A stretch of 64,000 nucleotides of DNA, taken from assembly GCF_007896845.1 (NCBI RefSeq), contig NZ_VOHS01000003.1, positions 248,001 to 312,000 of the forward strand, given 5' to 3'. The notes under the pieces were generated by a model. That model made no database searches. It worked only from the letters and a program-made list of their open reading frames with translations, and was not told where the DNA came from. Shown here piece after piece: positions 35,373 through 45,000 of this stretch; positions within the stretch are counted from its first letter, which is position 1, and every line of letters starts with the position of its first letter. The DNA comes from Chitinophaga pinensis (GTDB lineage Bacteria; Bacteroidota; Bacteroidia; Chitinophagales; Chitinophagaceae). The position numbers and the translations under genes are program-made.

Positions 35373-35706
35373 ATAAATGGGATTGCTGCGACGATGGCCG
35401 CAGTGTTAATTAAAGTTAATTGTGTTTTATCGGTATATAGATGGCAGATTAGGCTGTTGAGTGGCAATTTGTGATTATTGTGCTGTCAACTGCATATATA
35501 TAGGTGTGTGTCTGTGCGACAGGGGCGGCTTTTGGGGAGGAAAATGACTTTTACCGGTTTAAATAATAGGGTACGGAATCCTTTATGGTAGGGCGTTTTG
35601 GGCGTATACAACTAAAGTATAGGGCGTAAAATTTGCATGCTTTCTTGTCAATTCAATAAAAATTATATTTTTGCACTCAAGTTTTAAACCAAAAACACTT
35701 AAAATT
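35373..35706. other. Divergent control region between the efflux operon and acpP
   Basis: About 330 nt without a gene. The acpP promoter lies at its right end (35645-35673). The middle is AT-rich without visible operator or hairpin. Confidence 0.5.
35645..35673 (+). promoter_or_regulatory. Promoter of acpP-fabF-rnc
   Basis: TTG (35645-35647) and TATTTTTG (35666-35673) are separated by 18 nt, close to the Bacteroidetes sigma-A consensus. The start site would be near 35680, giving a leader of about 27 nt. Confidence 0.75.
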
Positions 35707-35943
35707 ATGTCAGACATTGCATCAAGAGTTAAAAAGATCATCATTGACAAATTGGGCGTTGACGAAGCTGAGGTAACTCCTGAAGCCAGCTTTACCAACG
35801 ACCTGGGCGCTGACTCTTTGGATACGGTAGAACTGATCATGGAATTCGAAAAAGAATTCAACATCTCCATTCCTGACGAACAAGCTGAAACTATTACTAC
35901 TGTTGGCCAGGCAGTTGCCTACCTGGAAGAACATGTGAAATAA
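35707..35943 (+). CDS. acpP: Acyl carrier protein
   Basis: The 78-residue acidic protein is the fatty-acid carrier. Phosphopantetheine is attached to Ser37 in [11 protein letters not shown]. The helices [22 protein letters not shown] and [32 protein letters not shown] are those of a standard ACP. The ATG at 35707 is used because the promoter overlaps the longer frame that begins at 35671. It precedes fabF by 24 nt, a conserved bacterial order. Confidence 0.97.
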   Translation: MSDIASRVKKIIIDKLGVDEAEVTPEASFTNDLGADSLDTVELIMEFEKEFNISIPDEQAETITTVGQAVAYLEEHVK

Positions 35944-35967
35944 TCCTACTTAATCAGATTTGTTTTA

Positions 35968-37221
35968 ATGCAACCAAGACGAGTAGTCGTTACAGGTTTA
36001 GGCGCACTTACACCGCTCGGCAATTCCATATCCGACTTCTGGAAGGGATTGACGGACGGTGTATCCGGTGCCGGCCCTATTACACATTTTGATGCTGCCA
36101 AGTTCAAGACCCGTTTTGCTTGCGAACTGAAGAACTTTGACGCTACCAATTTTCTGGACAAAAAGGATGCACGCAAGATGGATCCTTTTACTCAGACCGC
36201 TGTAATTGCTGCCGACCAGGCAGTACAAGACGCCGGGATTAACCGCAATACTGTCAATATTGACAGAGTTGGGGTGATCTGGGCTTCCGGTATTGGTGGA
36301 ATGATCAATTTCTGCCAGGAAATGAAAGAATTTGGCCAGGGTGATGGAACTCCCCGTTTCAGTCCTTTCCTGATTCCCCGGTTAATCCTTGATATTGCCG
36401 CTGGGCATATCTCCATACGTCACGGCTTCCGAGGTCCTAACTTCTCAGTTGTCTCTGCCTGCGCTTCTGCTACCAATGCTATTATTGAGGCTATGCTGTA
36501 TATACAGTTTGGTAAGGCTGATGTGATGATCACCGGAGGGTCAGAAAACGTTATTAACGAAGCCTGTATAGGCGGTTTTAACGCGATGAAAGCCCTGTCT
36601 GAGAGAAATGATGACCCGGCAACCGCTTCCCGCCCCTTTGATCTTGACAGAGATGGTTTTGTCATGGGGGAAGGCGCTGGCGGACTGGTGTTAGAATCCT
36701 ATGAACATGCGACGGCAAGAGGAGCCAAAATTTACGCTGAATTGGCCGGAGGCGGCGCTACTGCCGATGCCTATCACCTTACAGCACCACATCCGGAAGG
36801 ACTTGGCGCAATGAATGTAATGCGGTTGGCTTTAGCAGAAGCGGGAATGCAACCCCATGATATTGATTATATTAATGTGCACGGAACGTCCACACCTCTG
36901 GGTGACATTGCGGAAGTAAAAGCTATCCAACAGGTTTTCGGGGAACATGCTTACAATCTGAACATCAGTTCCACGAAATCTATGACCGGGCACCTTTTAG
37001 GCGCTGCCGGAGCAATTGAGGCCATCGCTGCTATTATGTCTATAATACATGGTATTGTACCTCCTACCATCAATCATTTCATGAAAGATCCCGAACTGGA
37101 TCCCAAATTAAATTTTACCTTTAACGTCGCACAACATAGAGAAATCAACGCTGCATTAAGTAATACTTTCGGTTTCGGAGGACATAATGCATCTGTTATT
37201 TTCAAAAAATTTGTTGCTTGA
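35968..37221 (+). CDS. fabF: 3-Oxoacyl-ACP synthase II
   Basis: The 417-residue condensing enzyme elongates fatty acids with malonyl-ACP. The catalytic triad is visible: Cys165 in VVSACASATNAI, His305 in INVHGTSTPLGD and His342 in STKSMTGHLLGAAGAIEA, with Lys337 in the last motif. The start MQPRRVVVTGLGALTPLG and the C-terminal FGFGGHNASVIF are standard for FabF. It is co-transcribed with acpP and its last 35 nt overlap rnc, so expression of the two is probably linked. Confidence 0.97.
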   Translation: MQPRRVVVTGLGALTPLGNSISDFWKGLTDGVSGAGPITHFDAAKFKTRFACELKNFDATNFLDKKDARKMDPFTQTAVIAADQAVQDAGINRNTVNIDRVGVIWASGIGGMINFCQEMKEFGQGDGTPRFSPFLIPRLILDIAAGHISIRHGFRGPNFSVVSACASATNAIIEAMLYIQFGKADVMITGGSENVINEACIGGFNAMKALSERNDDPATASRPFDLDRDGFVMGEGAGGLVLESYEHATARGAKIYAELAGGGATADAYHLTAPHPEGLGAMNVMRLALAEAGMQPHDIDYINVHGTSTPLGDIAEVKAIQQVFGEHAYNLNISSTKSMTGHLLGAAGAIEAIAAIMSIIHGIVPPTINHFMKDPELDPKLNFTFNVAQHREINAALSNTFGFGGHNASVIFKKFVA

Positions 37222-37948
37222 TTGTGTGAAATTACTGCCAGGATTTTTATACCGATTTGTTCCTAAGAAAAGGAGCCTTTACAAGGACCTTTATAATTTG
37301 CTGGGATTTGCCCCGGGCAACTTCTCATTGTATGAAGTGGCGCTAAGCCATCGTTCCAGCAAAGAGAAGTTCCTCGAAAGCAACGAGCGCCTCGAATATC
37401 TGGGCGACGCAATCCTTGGCGCCATTATAGGAGACTACCTTTTTAAAAAGTATCCCTACAAAACGGAAGGATACCTGACCGAAATGCGGTCTAAAATCGT
37501 TAACCGTCAGCAGCTCAATGATATCGCTATCAAAATGGGCCTGCGCAAACTGACCATCTACGATAAATACAACAGCTTCCTGAAAATCAGCCAGATCTTT
37601 GGTAATACACTCGAAGCTCTCGTGGGCGCCGTGTACCTTGATAAAGGTTATAACAGGACAAAACAGTTTGTACACCAACGTCTGATCGTTCCCTACATTG
37701 ACCTCGAACAGCTGGAAAATGTGGAAATGAACCATAAGAACAAACTGTACGGCTGGGCGAATAAACACGGCAAAACCCTTGAGTTTGACCTGTTGGAAGA
37801 ACAAATGGATAACGGTCGTCGTATCTTCACTGTCGGTGCTGTCGTAGATGGTGAGCTGATCTGCAGTGGTAAGGCTTTCAATAAGAAAGATGCCAGCCAG
37901 ATAGCTGCACAACAAGCTATAGAACTACTGGGCCTCGGCGAAAAATAA
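37187..37948 (+). CDS. rnc: Ribonuclease III
   Basis: The 253-residue enzyme cuts double-stranded RNA, including rRNA precursors. The catalytic domain has the signature NERLEYLGDAILG (residues 66-78, acidic ligands in ERLEYLGD) and a second acidic cluster in FGNTLEALVGAVYLDKGY. A dsRNA-binding domain occupies the C-terminal 70 residues (KNKLYGWANKHGKTLEFDLLEEQ…ASQIAAQQAIELLG). The ATG at 37187 lies within the fabF coding sequence, preceded by GGAGGACATA, an unusually good Shine-Dalgarno-like stretch for this phylum, although it is also fabF coding sequence. Confidence 0.94.
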   Translation: MHLLFSKNLLLDCVKLLPGFLYRFVPKKRSLYKDLYNLLGFAPGNFSLYEVALSHRSSKEKFLESNERLEYLGDAILGAIIGDYLFKKYPYKTEGYLTEMRSKIVNRQQLNDIAIKMGLRKLTIYDKYNSFLKISQIFGNTLEALVGAVYLDKGYNRTKQFVHQRLIVPYIDLEQLENVEMNHKNKLYGWANKHGKTLEFDLLEEQMDNGRRIFTVGAVVDGELICSGKAFNKKDASQIAAQQAIELLGLGEK

Positions 37949-37956
37949 TCACTTGA

Positions 37957-38556
37957 TTATTTTACCGGCTGCCGCAAAATGGTCTTCATTTTAGCTGGTG
38001 ATGTCTTGCGGGGATCTGACAAATAGATCTCGTGATGTCTGCCATTATAGGCCAATCCTTCCTTTCTGATAAACTCCTCCATTATCGCTAACGTGGCCGG
38101 TTCTTCCGAGTAGGGACCCGTATGTAATACCTGTACACTTTTTCCTTCCGCCAGTGCAATCAGTGATACCTGTTGCAGCAATGGCAATTGCTTTTTCACA
38201 AAAGCGGCTTTCAGCGCCTGTTGTACGACAGAGTTGACCACATAATCAGGCATGCGTATCAGTAATTGCCAGCACCATTCCGAACGGGGCACATCTAATG
38301 GATACCCCTCCTGCTCTACCCACCAGGTGCCTTCCAGTTTACTGACAATAAAATCCTGTGCAGACTGTTTATAGATATTCTTCACACTATAGGCAGCGGT
38401 ATACAGGGTCTGGGTACTTTCAGCAAATACAGGCCCATCAGGATCTCCTTTGCCGGTGATGCCCAGATAATGACCGGCAGGTACGAATATCAGTGCAGGC
38501 TGGACTTTGGCCGTATACAGTTCACGGTGTACTTTGGTAAGATCTGTTTTAGACAT
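37957..38556 (-). CDS. GyrI-like small-molecule-binding domain protein
   Basis: The 199-residue protein resembles the GyrI-like (SOUL/Rob-type effector-binding) family, where the domain is free-standing. It opens MSKTDLTKVHRELYTAKVQPALIFVPAGHYLGITGKGDPDGPVF, as in the family of stand-alone GyrI-like proteins, and has VQVLHTGPYSEEPATLAIMEEFIRKEGLAYNGRHHEIYLSDPRKTSPAKMKTIL at the end. The ATG at 38556 is preferred over the upstream frame (38694), which has no family resemblance. Members have been linked to drug or cyclopropanoid binding. It lies beside a YafY-type regulator, a pairing that suggests joint control. Confidence 0.8.
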   Translation of the reverse strand: MSKTDLTKVHRELYTAKVQPALIFVPAGHYLGITGKGDPDGPVFAESTQTLYTAAYSVKNIYKQSAQDFIVSKLEGTWWVEQEGYPLDVPRSEWCWQLLIRMPDYVVNSVVQQALKAAFVKKQLPLLQQVSLIALAEGKSVQVLHTGPYSEEPATLAIMEEFIRKEGLAYNGRHHEIYLSDPRKTSPAKMKTILRQPVK

Positions 38557-38601
38557 AACGCTTGTTTTAGTTTTGCATGGATCATAAACACGTTTATTCT
38601 T

Positions 38602-38617
38602 ATGCGTGATAACGCAT
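38602..38617. promoter_or_regulatory. Perfect inverted repeat upstream of the GyrI-like gene
   Basis: ATGCGT-GATA-ACGCAT has 6-bp arms and lies about 46-61 nt before the GyrI-like ATG (minus strand). It is a candidate operator for the adjacent WYL regulator; this is inference from position. Confidence 0.4.
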
Positions 38618-38762
38618 GATTGATCAGACATTGTAAACTGGTGCACGATACCAATGATCAGCAATAGCCAGTGGCACCATAAGTGTAGCTTCATTCAGTA
38701 ATGATTTATCGTTACTGATACAAAGTAAAAAAGGGGAAGTGACAGCCTTATGTCAGGAGGGA

Positions 38763-39719
38763 TTACAGATAATGTGCTTTTATTTCGAGGGCCAGTTCCT
38801 GCATCTTTTCAGTCAGGGCTACCGGCGTAACGATCTCCGGAATGGCGCCCCATATCAGTAGCCAGCGGCCAAACCAGTCCAGGCAGGGCGCGAGGAAGGT
38901 CATTTCTATACATTCGTCATTGATGAGCTGTTCTTCTACCAGCCCATAATAGTATTTCTGGTCGCCAATACGACGGGCATGTATTTTCGGGAAACGTATT
39001 TTTACCATGTGTGCCTGTGCCTCGTATTCCCCATACCTGTCCATATATTCTTTGAGCGTAATATGACGGTTCCTGTCATAGCTGTCGGGCAATACAGTGA
39101 CATTTTTAATACGGTCCATCCGGAAATCCCGGTATCCATGGCGCAGACGGCACCAGGCAATGAGGTGCCAGTATCCACTCATAAACACGATACCAATTGG
39201 TTCTACATCTCTTTTGGTGTGAGTTTCATTATGCAGGGCAAAATAGTCCAGCTGCAGAATCAGCTGTTTACCCAGTGCATGTTGTATGTCTGACAGAAAG
39301 CGGTTGGGAAACTCCTCTCCTACAGGTGGTCGCCTGCTGACAACCGCGATATTGTCTTCCAGTGATTCAAGGAAATCTTTTTCACTACCTCTCAGTACGG
39401 CTTTAATCTTCTGCATGGCATTGCTGAATTCCTTTTTATTGGAATGATCGCTGAGGTTAGCCATGAGTTTTTCTCCTGTGAGCAAGGCAGCAGCCTCTTC
39501 CCTGCTGAACATGACAGGGGGCAGATGATAACCTTCTACAAGGTAATAACCGGTACCGGCTTCCGCGCCGACAGGTACGCCTGCTTCCTGCAAGGCCCTG
39601 ACGTCCCGGTATACAGTACGAAGGCTGATGTTAAAACGTTCGGCTATTTCTGCAGCCTTCACAATTTTCTTGCCCTGTAACTGAATGAGAATGGCGGAGA
39701 GACGGTCTATCCTGTTCAT
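38763..39719 (-). CDS. YafY-type HTH/WYL-domain transcriptional regulator
   Basis: The 318-residue protein has an N-terminal helix-turn-helix (MNRIDRLSAILIQLQGKKIVKAAEIAERFNISLRTVYRDVRALQEAGVPV) and a WYL ligand-sensing domain (LILQLDYFALHNETHTKRDVEPIGIVFMSGYWHLIAWCRLRHGYRDFRMDRIKNV, about residues 155-213), then a WCX-type C-terminal part. Regulators of this type respond to nucleic-acid or small-molecule signals. Its gene precedes the GyrI-like gene on the same strand with a 206-nt gap, so control of that gene is plausible. Confidence 0.9.
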   Translation of the reverse strand: MNRIDRLSAILIQLQGKKIVKAAEIAERFNISLRTVYRDVRALQEAGVPVGAEAGTGYYLVEGYHLPPVMFSREEAAALLTGEKLMANLSDHSNKKEFSNAMQKIKAVLRGSEKDFLESLEDNIAVVSRRPPVGEEFPNRFLSDIQHALGKQLILQLDYFALHNETHTKRDVEPIGIVFMSGYWHLIAWCRLRHGYRDFRMDRIKNVTVLPDSYDRNRHITLKEYMDRYGEYEAQAHMVKIRFPKIHARRIGDQKYYYGLVEEQLINDECIEMTFLAPCLDWFGRWLLIWGAIPEIVTPVALTEKMQELALEIKAHYL

Positions 39720-39801
39720 ATCAGCAGCAAGTTAGAATAAAATTGAAAAAATTTTTCGCAGCGATTAAACTTCGGTTATAATAAGTAGTCTTAGATACAG
39801 T

Positions 39802-39957
39802 AAATATTTGAGGGCAGCACTTTTAGCGATTGATAATTGTGATGACAGACTAATCTAAAATGTTAGCGCCCTGTAAAATATTTGAAAATTTGATGCTACA
39901 GTACAGAATATAGGTTAAATGGTAAGCCCCTGCAATTTCTTGCGGGGGCCTTTTTTT
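39802..39957 (+). ncRNA. Candidate structured RNA ending in an intrinsic terminator
   Basis: The segment 39802-39883 folds on itself: AAATATTT (39802-39809) with its copy at 39876-39883, AGGGC (39811-39815) with GCCCT (39868-39872) and CTTTTAG (39820-39826) with CTAAAA (39855-39860), all nested. A strong terminator follows (10-bp stem 39926-39935 with 39940-39949, one G:T pair, loop TTTC, then T8). No ORF of note is inside. The long imperfect hairpin with internal loops is reminiscent of 6S-type RNA, but identity is not claimed. No promoter was recognised upstream. Confidence 0.45.
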
Positions 39958-40040
39958 TGCCCCTCCTCATACCCTTATTTTTATCAGAAATAATTTGAAA
40001 TCATTAACTTATGATTAACAGATGGCCGATAGAATCCGCC

Positions 40041-40122
40041 TATTTTTGGTACAGCAAAATTCAAATGAGTTTTTTTAATGGTTAATTTGGGGAGGGCCTG
40101 ATTTTTATCAGGCCCCTTTTTT
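40041..40122 (+). ncRNA. Candidate short RNA unit (promoter plus terminator)
   Basis: TATTTTTG (40041-40048) is followed by about 45 nt and a 9-bp GGGCCTGAT/ATCAGGCCC hairpin (40094-40102 with 40107-40115, loop TTTT) and a T-tract. Expected RNA about 65 nt, no ORF. It resembles the unit at 20116-20190 in having ATTCAAAT, a G-T4 block and a GAGGGC terminator base. Confidence 0.45.
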
Positions 40123-40190
40123 ATTTTGTGCACCGTATCATTTTATTTTATAGCTTGTAGTTCAAAGGCAATAGCTTTAAACGAGGTAAA

Positions 40191-40739
40191 TTGGCGGGGT
40201 CCGAAAATATCAACCAGGTAACCATAGCGGACCACGAGCTATGGACTGCTTTCAAACAGGGGAATGTACAGGCTTTCAGTGAAATGTACCGGCTTCATGC
40301 AGGTACCCTGTACAACTATGGCTATCATCTTGTACCCGATGCAGCCCTTGTAAAAGATGCCATGCAGGACCTCTTTGCAGACCTCTGGCGCACCCGCAAT
40401 AATCTTTCCGATACCAACTCTATCAAATATTATCTTTTCCGCTCACTCAGACGTCGGCTGTACCGGCTGGCAGATATAAAGCCAGTACCTGTTATCAGCC
40501 CATTACAGACCGAATCTATTGAAGACCTGAAGATCCGTACAGAAGAAGATCTGTTGCAGCTACAACGGTTGCAATACCTGATGTCGCAATTACCCGAAAG
40601 ACATCAGGAAGTGATCCGCCTGCGCTTCTATGATAATTTCAGCTGGGAGGAAATTGCCGGCATCCTTCAGATCAATGAACAATCTGTACGTAATCTCGTT
40701 CAGCGGGCCATTGTCAAACTACGCGAAAACTGGAAATGA
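40191..40739 (+). CDS. ECF sigma-70 factor
   Basis: The 182-residue protein has regions 2 and 4 of an extracytoplasmic-function sigma factor: FKQGNVQAFSEMYRLHAGTLYNYGYHLVPDAALVKDAMQDLFADLW (region 2) and LMSQLPERHQEVIRLRFYDNFSWEEIAGILQINEQSVRNLVQRAIVKLREN (region 4 helix-turn-helix). It should direct RNA polymerase to genes of the adjacent polysaccharide locus when released by the FecR anti-sigma factor encoded downstream. The TTG at 40191 is the most upstream plausible start and no ATG precedes the conserved region, so the exact N-terminus is uncertain. Confidence 0.9.
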   Translation: MAGSENINQVTIADHELWTAFKQGNVQAFSEMYRLHAGTLYNYGYHLVPDAALVKDAMQDLFADLWRTRNNLSDTNSIKYYLFRSLRRRLYRLADIKPVPVISPLQTESIEDLKIRTEEDLLQLQRLQYLMSQLPERHQEVIRLRFYDNFSWEEIAGILQINEQSVRNLVQRAIVKLRENWK

Positions 40740-40831
40740 CAGCCTTTAAAAATTTTTTTTCCTAAAAGTGAGTTAAAACGAAACTCACCTGCCTTTATTA
40801 TTACAACTACTGTCGGAAGGCACATAATGCT

Positions 40832-41923
40832 ATGGATTATTCAGTTTACGATACAGCAGATTTTGTCTGTGACGATTCTTTTGTGGCATGGGTGAAAGAA
40901 GGAAGGGATGAAGCGCACTGGAAAGAGGTAATCGCACGGTATCCCGCACAACGGGAGGCGATGTTGCAGGCCAGGGCCATCATCCTGGCAGCGGCACAGT
41001 TACCCGCTTTTCAACTGAAGGAAAAGGAACAGCAGCTGATGTGGGAGAATATCCAGGGAACGATGGAACCGGCAGAAAAGACAGTAGTAAAATTATCACG
41101 GAACTATTACTGGTATTGGGCTGCTGCCCTCTTATGTATAGTTGCCGGCGCCACCATCTGGTGGATGCGCCCTGCACCTGCTCCGGCTATGTACAGTCGC
41201 TTGCTGCAGGAGGCAAAACTGGAAGGAAAGAAACGGATAGAAGAAATAAACGAAGAGAAACACCCGAGGACAATAAGTCTGCCCGACGGTAGCTCCGTTG
41301 TACTGCAACCCGGCGCAAGGATCAGTTTTCCTGCCTGCCCGGACCATAAGTGCAGCCGTGAAGTATATCTGTCGGGAGCCGCTTTTTTTGAAGTATCACG
41401 CAACACAATGCAACCTTTCATTGTGTATGCAAATGAAATGGTGATCAATGTGCTGGGGACAAGCTTCAATGTAAAAGCATATGAACAGGATAGCCTGGTA
41501 GAAGTGCACGTTAGAACAGGAAAAATAGCAGTGTCAGTGAAACCATTGGGAAACAAAGTTGTCGCCAATCTTTCTGCCAACCAGCAGGCCGTATTAACAA
41601 GAAGTACTCTGGCCGTAGCGGTATTGCAAACCATTCCACAGGTCAATACCCGGAAGATGGACGAAGCAGTCGTTTATTCATTTGAATTCAGTGATACGCC
41701 GGTTGATAGTGTGATGACAACAATAGAGAATGCTTACGGGGTACACATTAACTATGACCAGGCTTTATTGGCTGATTGCAGGCTGACCGCCTCGCTGACT
41801 GATGAACCACTAATTGAGAAAATTCGCCTGATCTGTAAGGCGCTGGAGGCAGGATGTATCATCGAAGGTGATGAAATAACGCTGACAGCAAAAGGATGTC
41901 GCCCAAATGTTATTGAAAACTAA
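40832..41923 (+). CDS. FecR-family anti-sigma factor
   Basis: The 363-residue protein spans the inner membrane once (YYWYWAAALLCIVAGATIWWM, about residues 91-111). The N-terminal cytoplasmic part would hold the sigma factor. The periplasmic part has the FecR domain (RTISLPDGSSVVLQPGARISFP, VYLSGAAFFEVSRNTMQPFIVYANEMVINVLGTSFNVKAY, VEVHVRTGKIAVSV) and a C-terminal DUF4974 domain (YSFEFSDTPVDSVMTTIENAYGVHINYD…LTASLTDEPLIEKIRLICKALEA). It relays a signal from the STN domain of the SusC receptor to the ECF sigma factor. The gene is 92 nt after the sigma gene and 165 nt before susC. Confidence 0.93.
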   Translation: MDYSVYDTADFVCDDSFVAWVKEGRDEAHWKEVIARYPAQREAMLQARAIILAAAQLPAFQLKEKEQQLMWENIQGTMEPAEKTVVKLSRNYYWYWAAALLCIVAGATIWWMRPAPAPAMYSRLLQEAKLEGKKRIEEINEEKHPRTISLPDGSSVVLQPGARISFPACPDHKCSREVYLSGAAFFEVSRNTMQPFIVYANEMVINVLGTSFNVKAYEQDSLVEVHVRTGKIAVSVKPLGNKVVANLSANQQAVLTRSTLAVAVLQTIPQVNTRKMDEAVVYSFEFSDTPVDSVMTTIENAYGVHINYDQALLADCRLTASLTDEPLIEKIRLICKALEAGCIIEGDEITLTAKGCRPNVIEN

Positions 41924-42088
41924 ACCACGATTATTGTAACATGAACCGCAGTACTTAGTGAAAAATAGCCAGCGGTATGGCCGTACCACTGGCTAACAAC
42001 CAAAGTCACATCTGACTTAAACCCGCTCCACTGGGTTTGAGACAGCCATTCTATTTCCCAATATTTATTAAGGAACACAATCCAAGTT

Positions 42089-45000
42089 ATGAAAAAAAGA
42101 TTACGAATCCGTGATTTAATCTTCCACGTTATGCGTACTTGTGTTTACCAGCTGCTGGTGGCCCTGTCGTTTACCACCATCGTATTTGCCAGGTCCGGCA
42201 AAGCCCAGGAAGTATTACAGCAAAAAATCTCCCTGGAAGTAAAACAACAACCTGTAGGTAAAGTCCTCAGCCAGATCGAGAAAATGGTGGACGTCAAATT
42301 TCTCTACAGTTCCTCTCTTATCCAGTCTGACCGTAAGGTGGACGTACTGGCAGACAATGAAACACTGGCTGCCATTCTGGATGAATTGCTCCTTCCTTTG
42401 CAACTCCAGTACCATGTCTCTGGTCGTCAGATTGTGCTAAATCGATTACGCGCACCTGCTGAATCCGGACAACAACAACCTGTACGCATCACTGGTCAGG
42501 TGATTGACCCGAAAGGCGTGCCGTTGCCGGGTGTAAGCGTTAAGCTGAAAGGTACCTCCACCGGCGCCACTACCGATGCGAATGGTAATTATGGTTTCAA
42601 TGTACCTGCACTCAGCGGTATCCTCATCTTTACCTATGTAGGTTATGCGCCTAAAGAGGTTGAGATCAATGGTAAGCATACTGTGAACGCTACACTGGAA
42701 TCATCGTCTACCGCACTGGGTGACGTTGTTATCGTCGGATATGGTTCACAACGTAAAGAATCATTGACCGGCGCTATCTCTTCTGTAACAAGTAAAGACC
42801 TCAACGGCGTACACGCCGGCTCTACTGTGAGTGCTGGTCTGGCAGGAAAGATCGCTGGTGTGTCTTTTCGTATGTCTGATGGCCGTCCCGGCGCCAGCGC
42901 TTCCATACAGATCAGAAACATGGGTAATCCACTGTATGTAATTGATGGTATCCAGCAGGATGAAGGACAGTTCAACAATATCGCCCCTAATGATATTGAA
43001 AGCATTACTGTACTGAAAGACGCTTCCGCGGCTATCTACGGTATGAGAGCTGCTAACGGCGTTGTTGTAGTAACTACCAAACGCGGTAAACTGGGCAGTC
43101 GCAACACGATCAACGTAAACGTTTACAGAGGATGGCAGAACTGGACCCGTTTCCCGAAAACAGTGAACGCTTATGAGTGGATGGTAGGTAAAGCCGATGC
43201 AGATGTGAATCAGTCAGGTCATACTGCTATTACACAGGCAGAACTGGATAAATGGCAGGCTGGTACCGAAACCGGGTATAAAAGTTTTGACTGGTATAAG
43301 TTTATTGTGAAAGGTAATTCCCCGCTGACACAGGCGAACCTCAACTTCACCGGTGGTTCTGAACGTATCAATTACTATGTATCAGCTACTCATCTGGATC
43401 AGAACTCCGTACTTGGCAGAGAATTTACTTTTAGAAGATCCAACGTACAGAGTAATATTGATGCCCGTGTATCCGATCGTTTTAAAATTGGTGCGCAGAT
43501 CAATGGTCGTGTGGAAACACGTGATCAACCGGGTGTACCGGGGGGGGATGATTATTGGGCAGCACGTTTTGCGATCCTGCGTAACAGACCAACAGAACGT
43601 CCTTATGCTAACGATAATCCGAACTATCCGAACGATATCGGTCACAACACAGAGAACTGGGCCCTGCAGAATAAAAAATTGTCCGGTTACTGGAGAAGCG
43701 ACTGGCGTGTAGTACAATCCAACCTGACTGCAGAATATCAATTCCCTCTGGAAGGGTTAACTGCAAAGGGTCTGTTCTCTTATTACTATGCAAATGAAAT
43801 AATGAACGGACATGAGTATACCTATAAAGTGTATACCTACAATCCGGCAGATGATACATACAACGTAACAGGCGGTAGTTCCAACCCTTACCGCGAAAGG
43901 CGTAACAGAACGATTCTGTCGCCTACATTACAGGCTCAGCTGAATTATAATAAAACCTTTGGTAAACATATAATAGGTGCTACACTGGTAGCTGAAAGGA
44001 TCAAGAGAAGAGACCTGAGCACTTATGTACACTCCGTACCAACGCTTAACCAGTTACCATTGATCTATTTTTCAACAATGGACACTTACAATGACTATGA
44101 TAACACAGAGGCAAGACTGGGTTATATCGGTCGTGTGAACTATAACTACGGTGGTAAGTACTATATTGAACTCTCCGCACGTCGCGATGCTTCGTGGAAA
44201 TTTGCACCGAATAAAAGATGGGGTACCTTCCCATCCGTATCCGGTGGATGGAGAGTGAGCGAAGAGAAATTCTTTAGCGGCATCAGTAAGAAAGCTATCA
44301 GTGAACTGAAACTCCGTGGTTCCTTCGGTAGAATGGGTGATGATGATATCGGTATCGGTGCATACGATTATCTGGCAGGTTATAACTATAACTCATCTAC
44401 TGTTATACTGGATGGTAATGCCGTGATCGGTTCCCGTAACAAAGGCGTACCTGTCACCAATATCTCCTGGTTCGTGAGCCAGACACTGGATGTCGGTCTG
44501 GACTATGCATTGTTCAATGACAAGATCACTGGTGCGATCGACGTATTTAACAGAAAAAGAACTGGTTTGCTGGGGTCTAAATATGACATTCTGGTGCCTA
44601 GTGAACTCGGTTACAATCTGCCATCTGAAAACGTGAACAGCGATCAGGTAGCTGGTTTCGAAGCATCTATCGCCTACTCCGGAAAAGTAAAAGAAGTAAG
44701 CTTTAATATCGGTGGTAACTTCTCTATCGCACGCCCAAAAACGCTGCACACTTATAAGCCGGTATTCAACAACTCACTCGACCATTATTTCAATTCCCGC
44801 GAACAGCGTTTTGTAAATGCTTTCTGGGGATTTGAATCAGCAGGACAGTTCCAGTCACAGGAACAGATCAATAAATATCCTGTGAACGTAGATGGTTTTG
44901 GTAACAAAACTTTATTACCGGGCGATATCATTTACAAAGACCTCAACAATGACGGTATCATCAATGATCAGGACAGACGTCCGATCGGTTATGGTACCGG

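Larger units (their letters stand above)
39720..40190. other. Gene-free stretch with two candidate RNA units
   Basis: This 471-nt gap holds a structured segment with terminator (39802-39957) and a second short promoter-terminator unit (40041-40122). The rest is AT-rich and contains the upstream regions of the YafY-type and sigma-factor genes. Confidence 0.6.
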
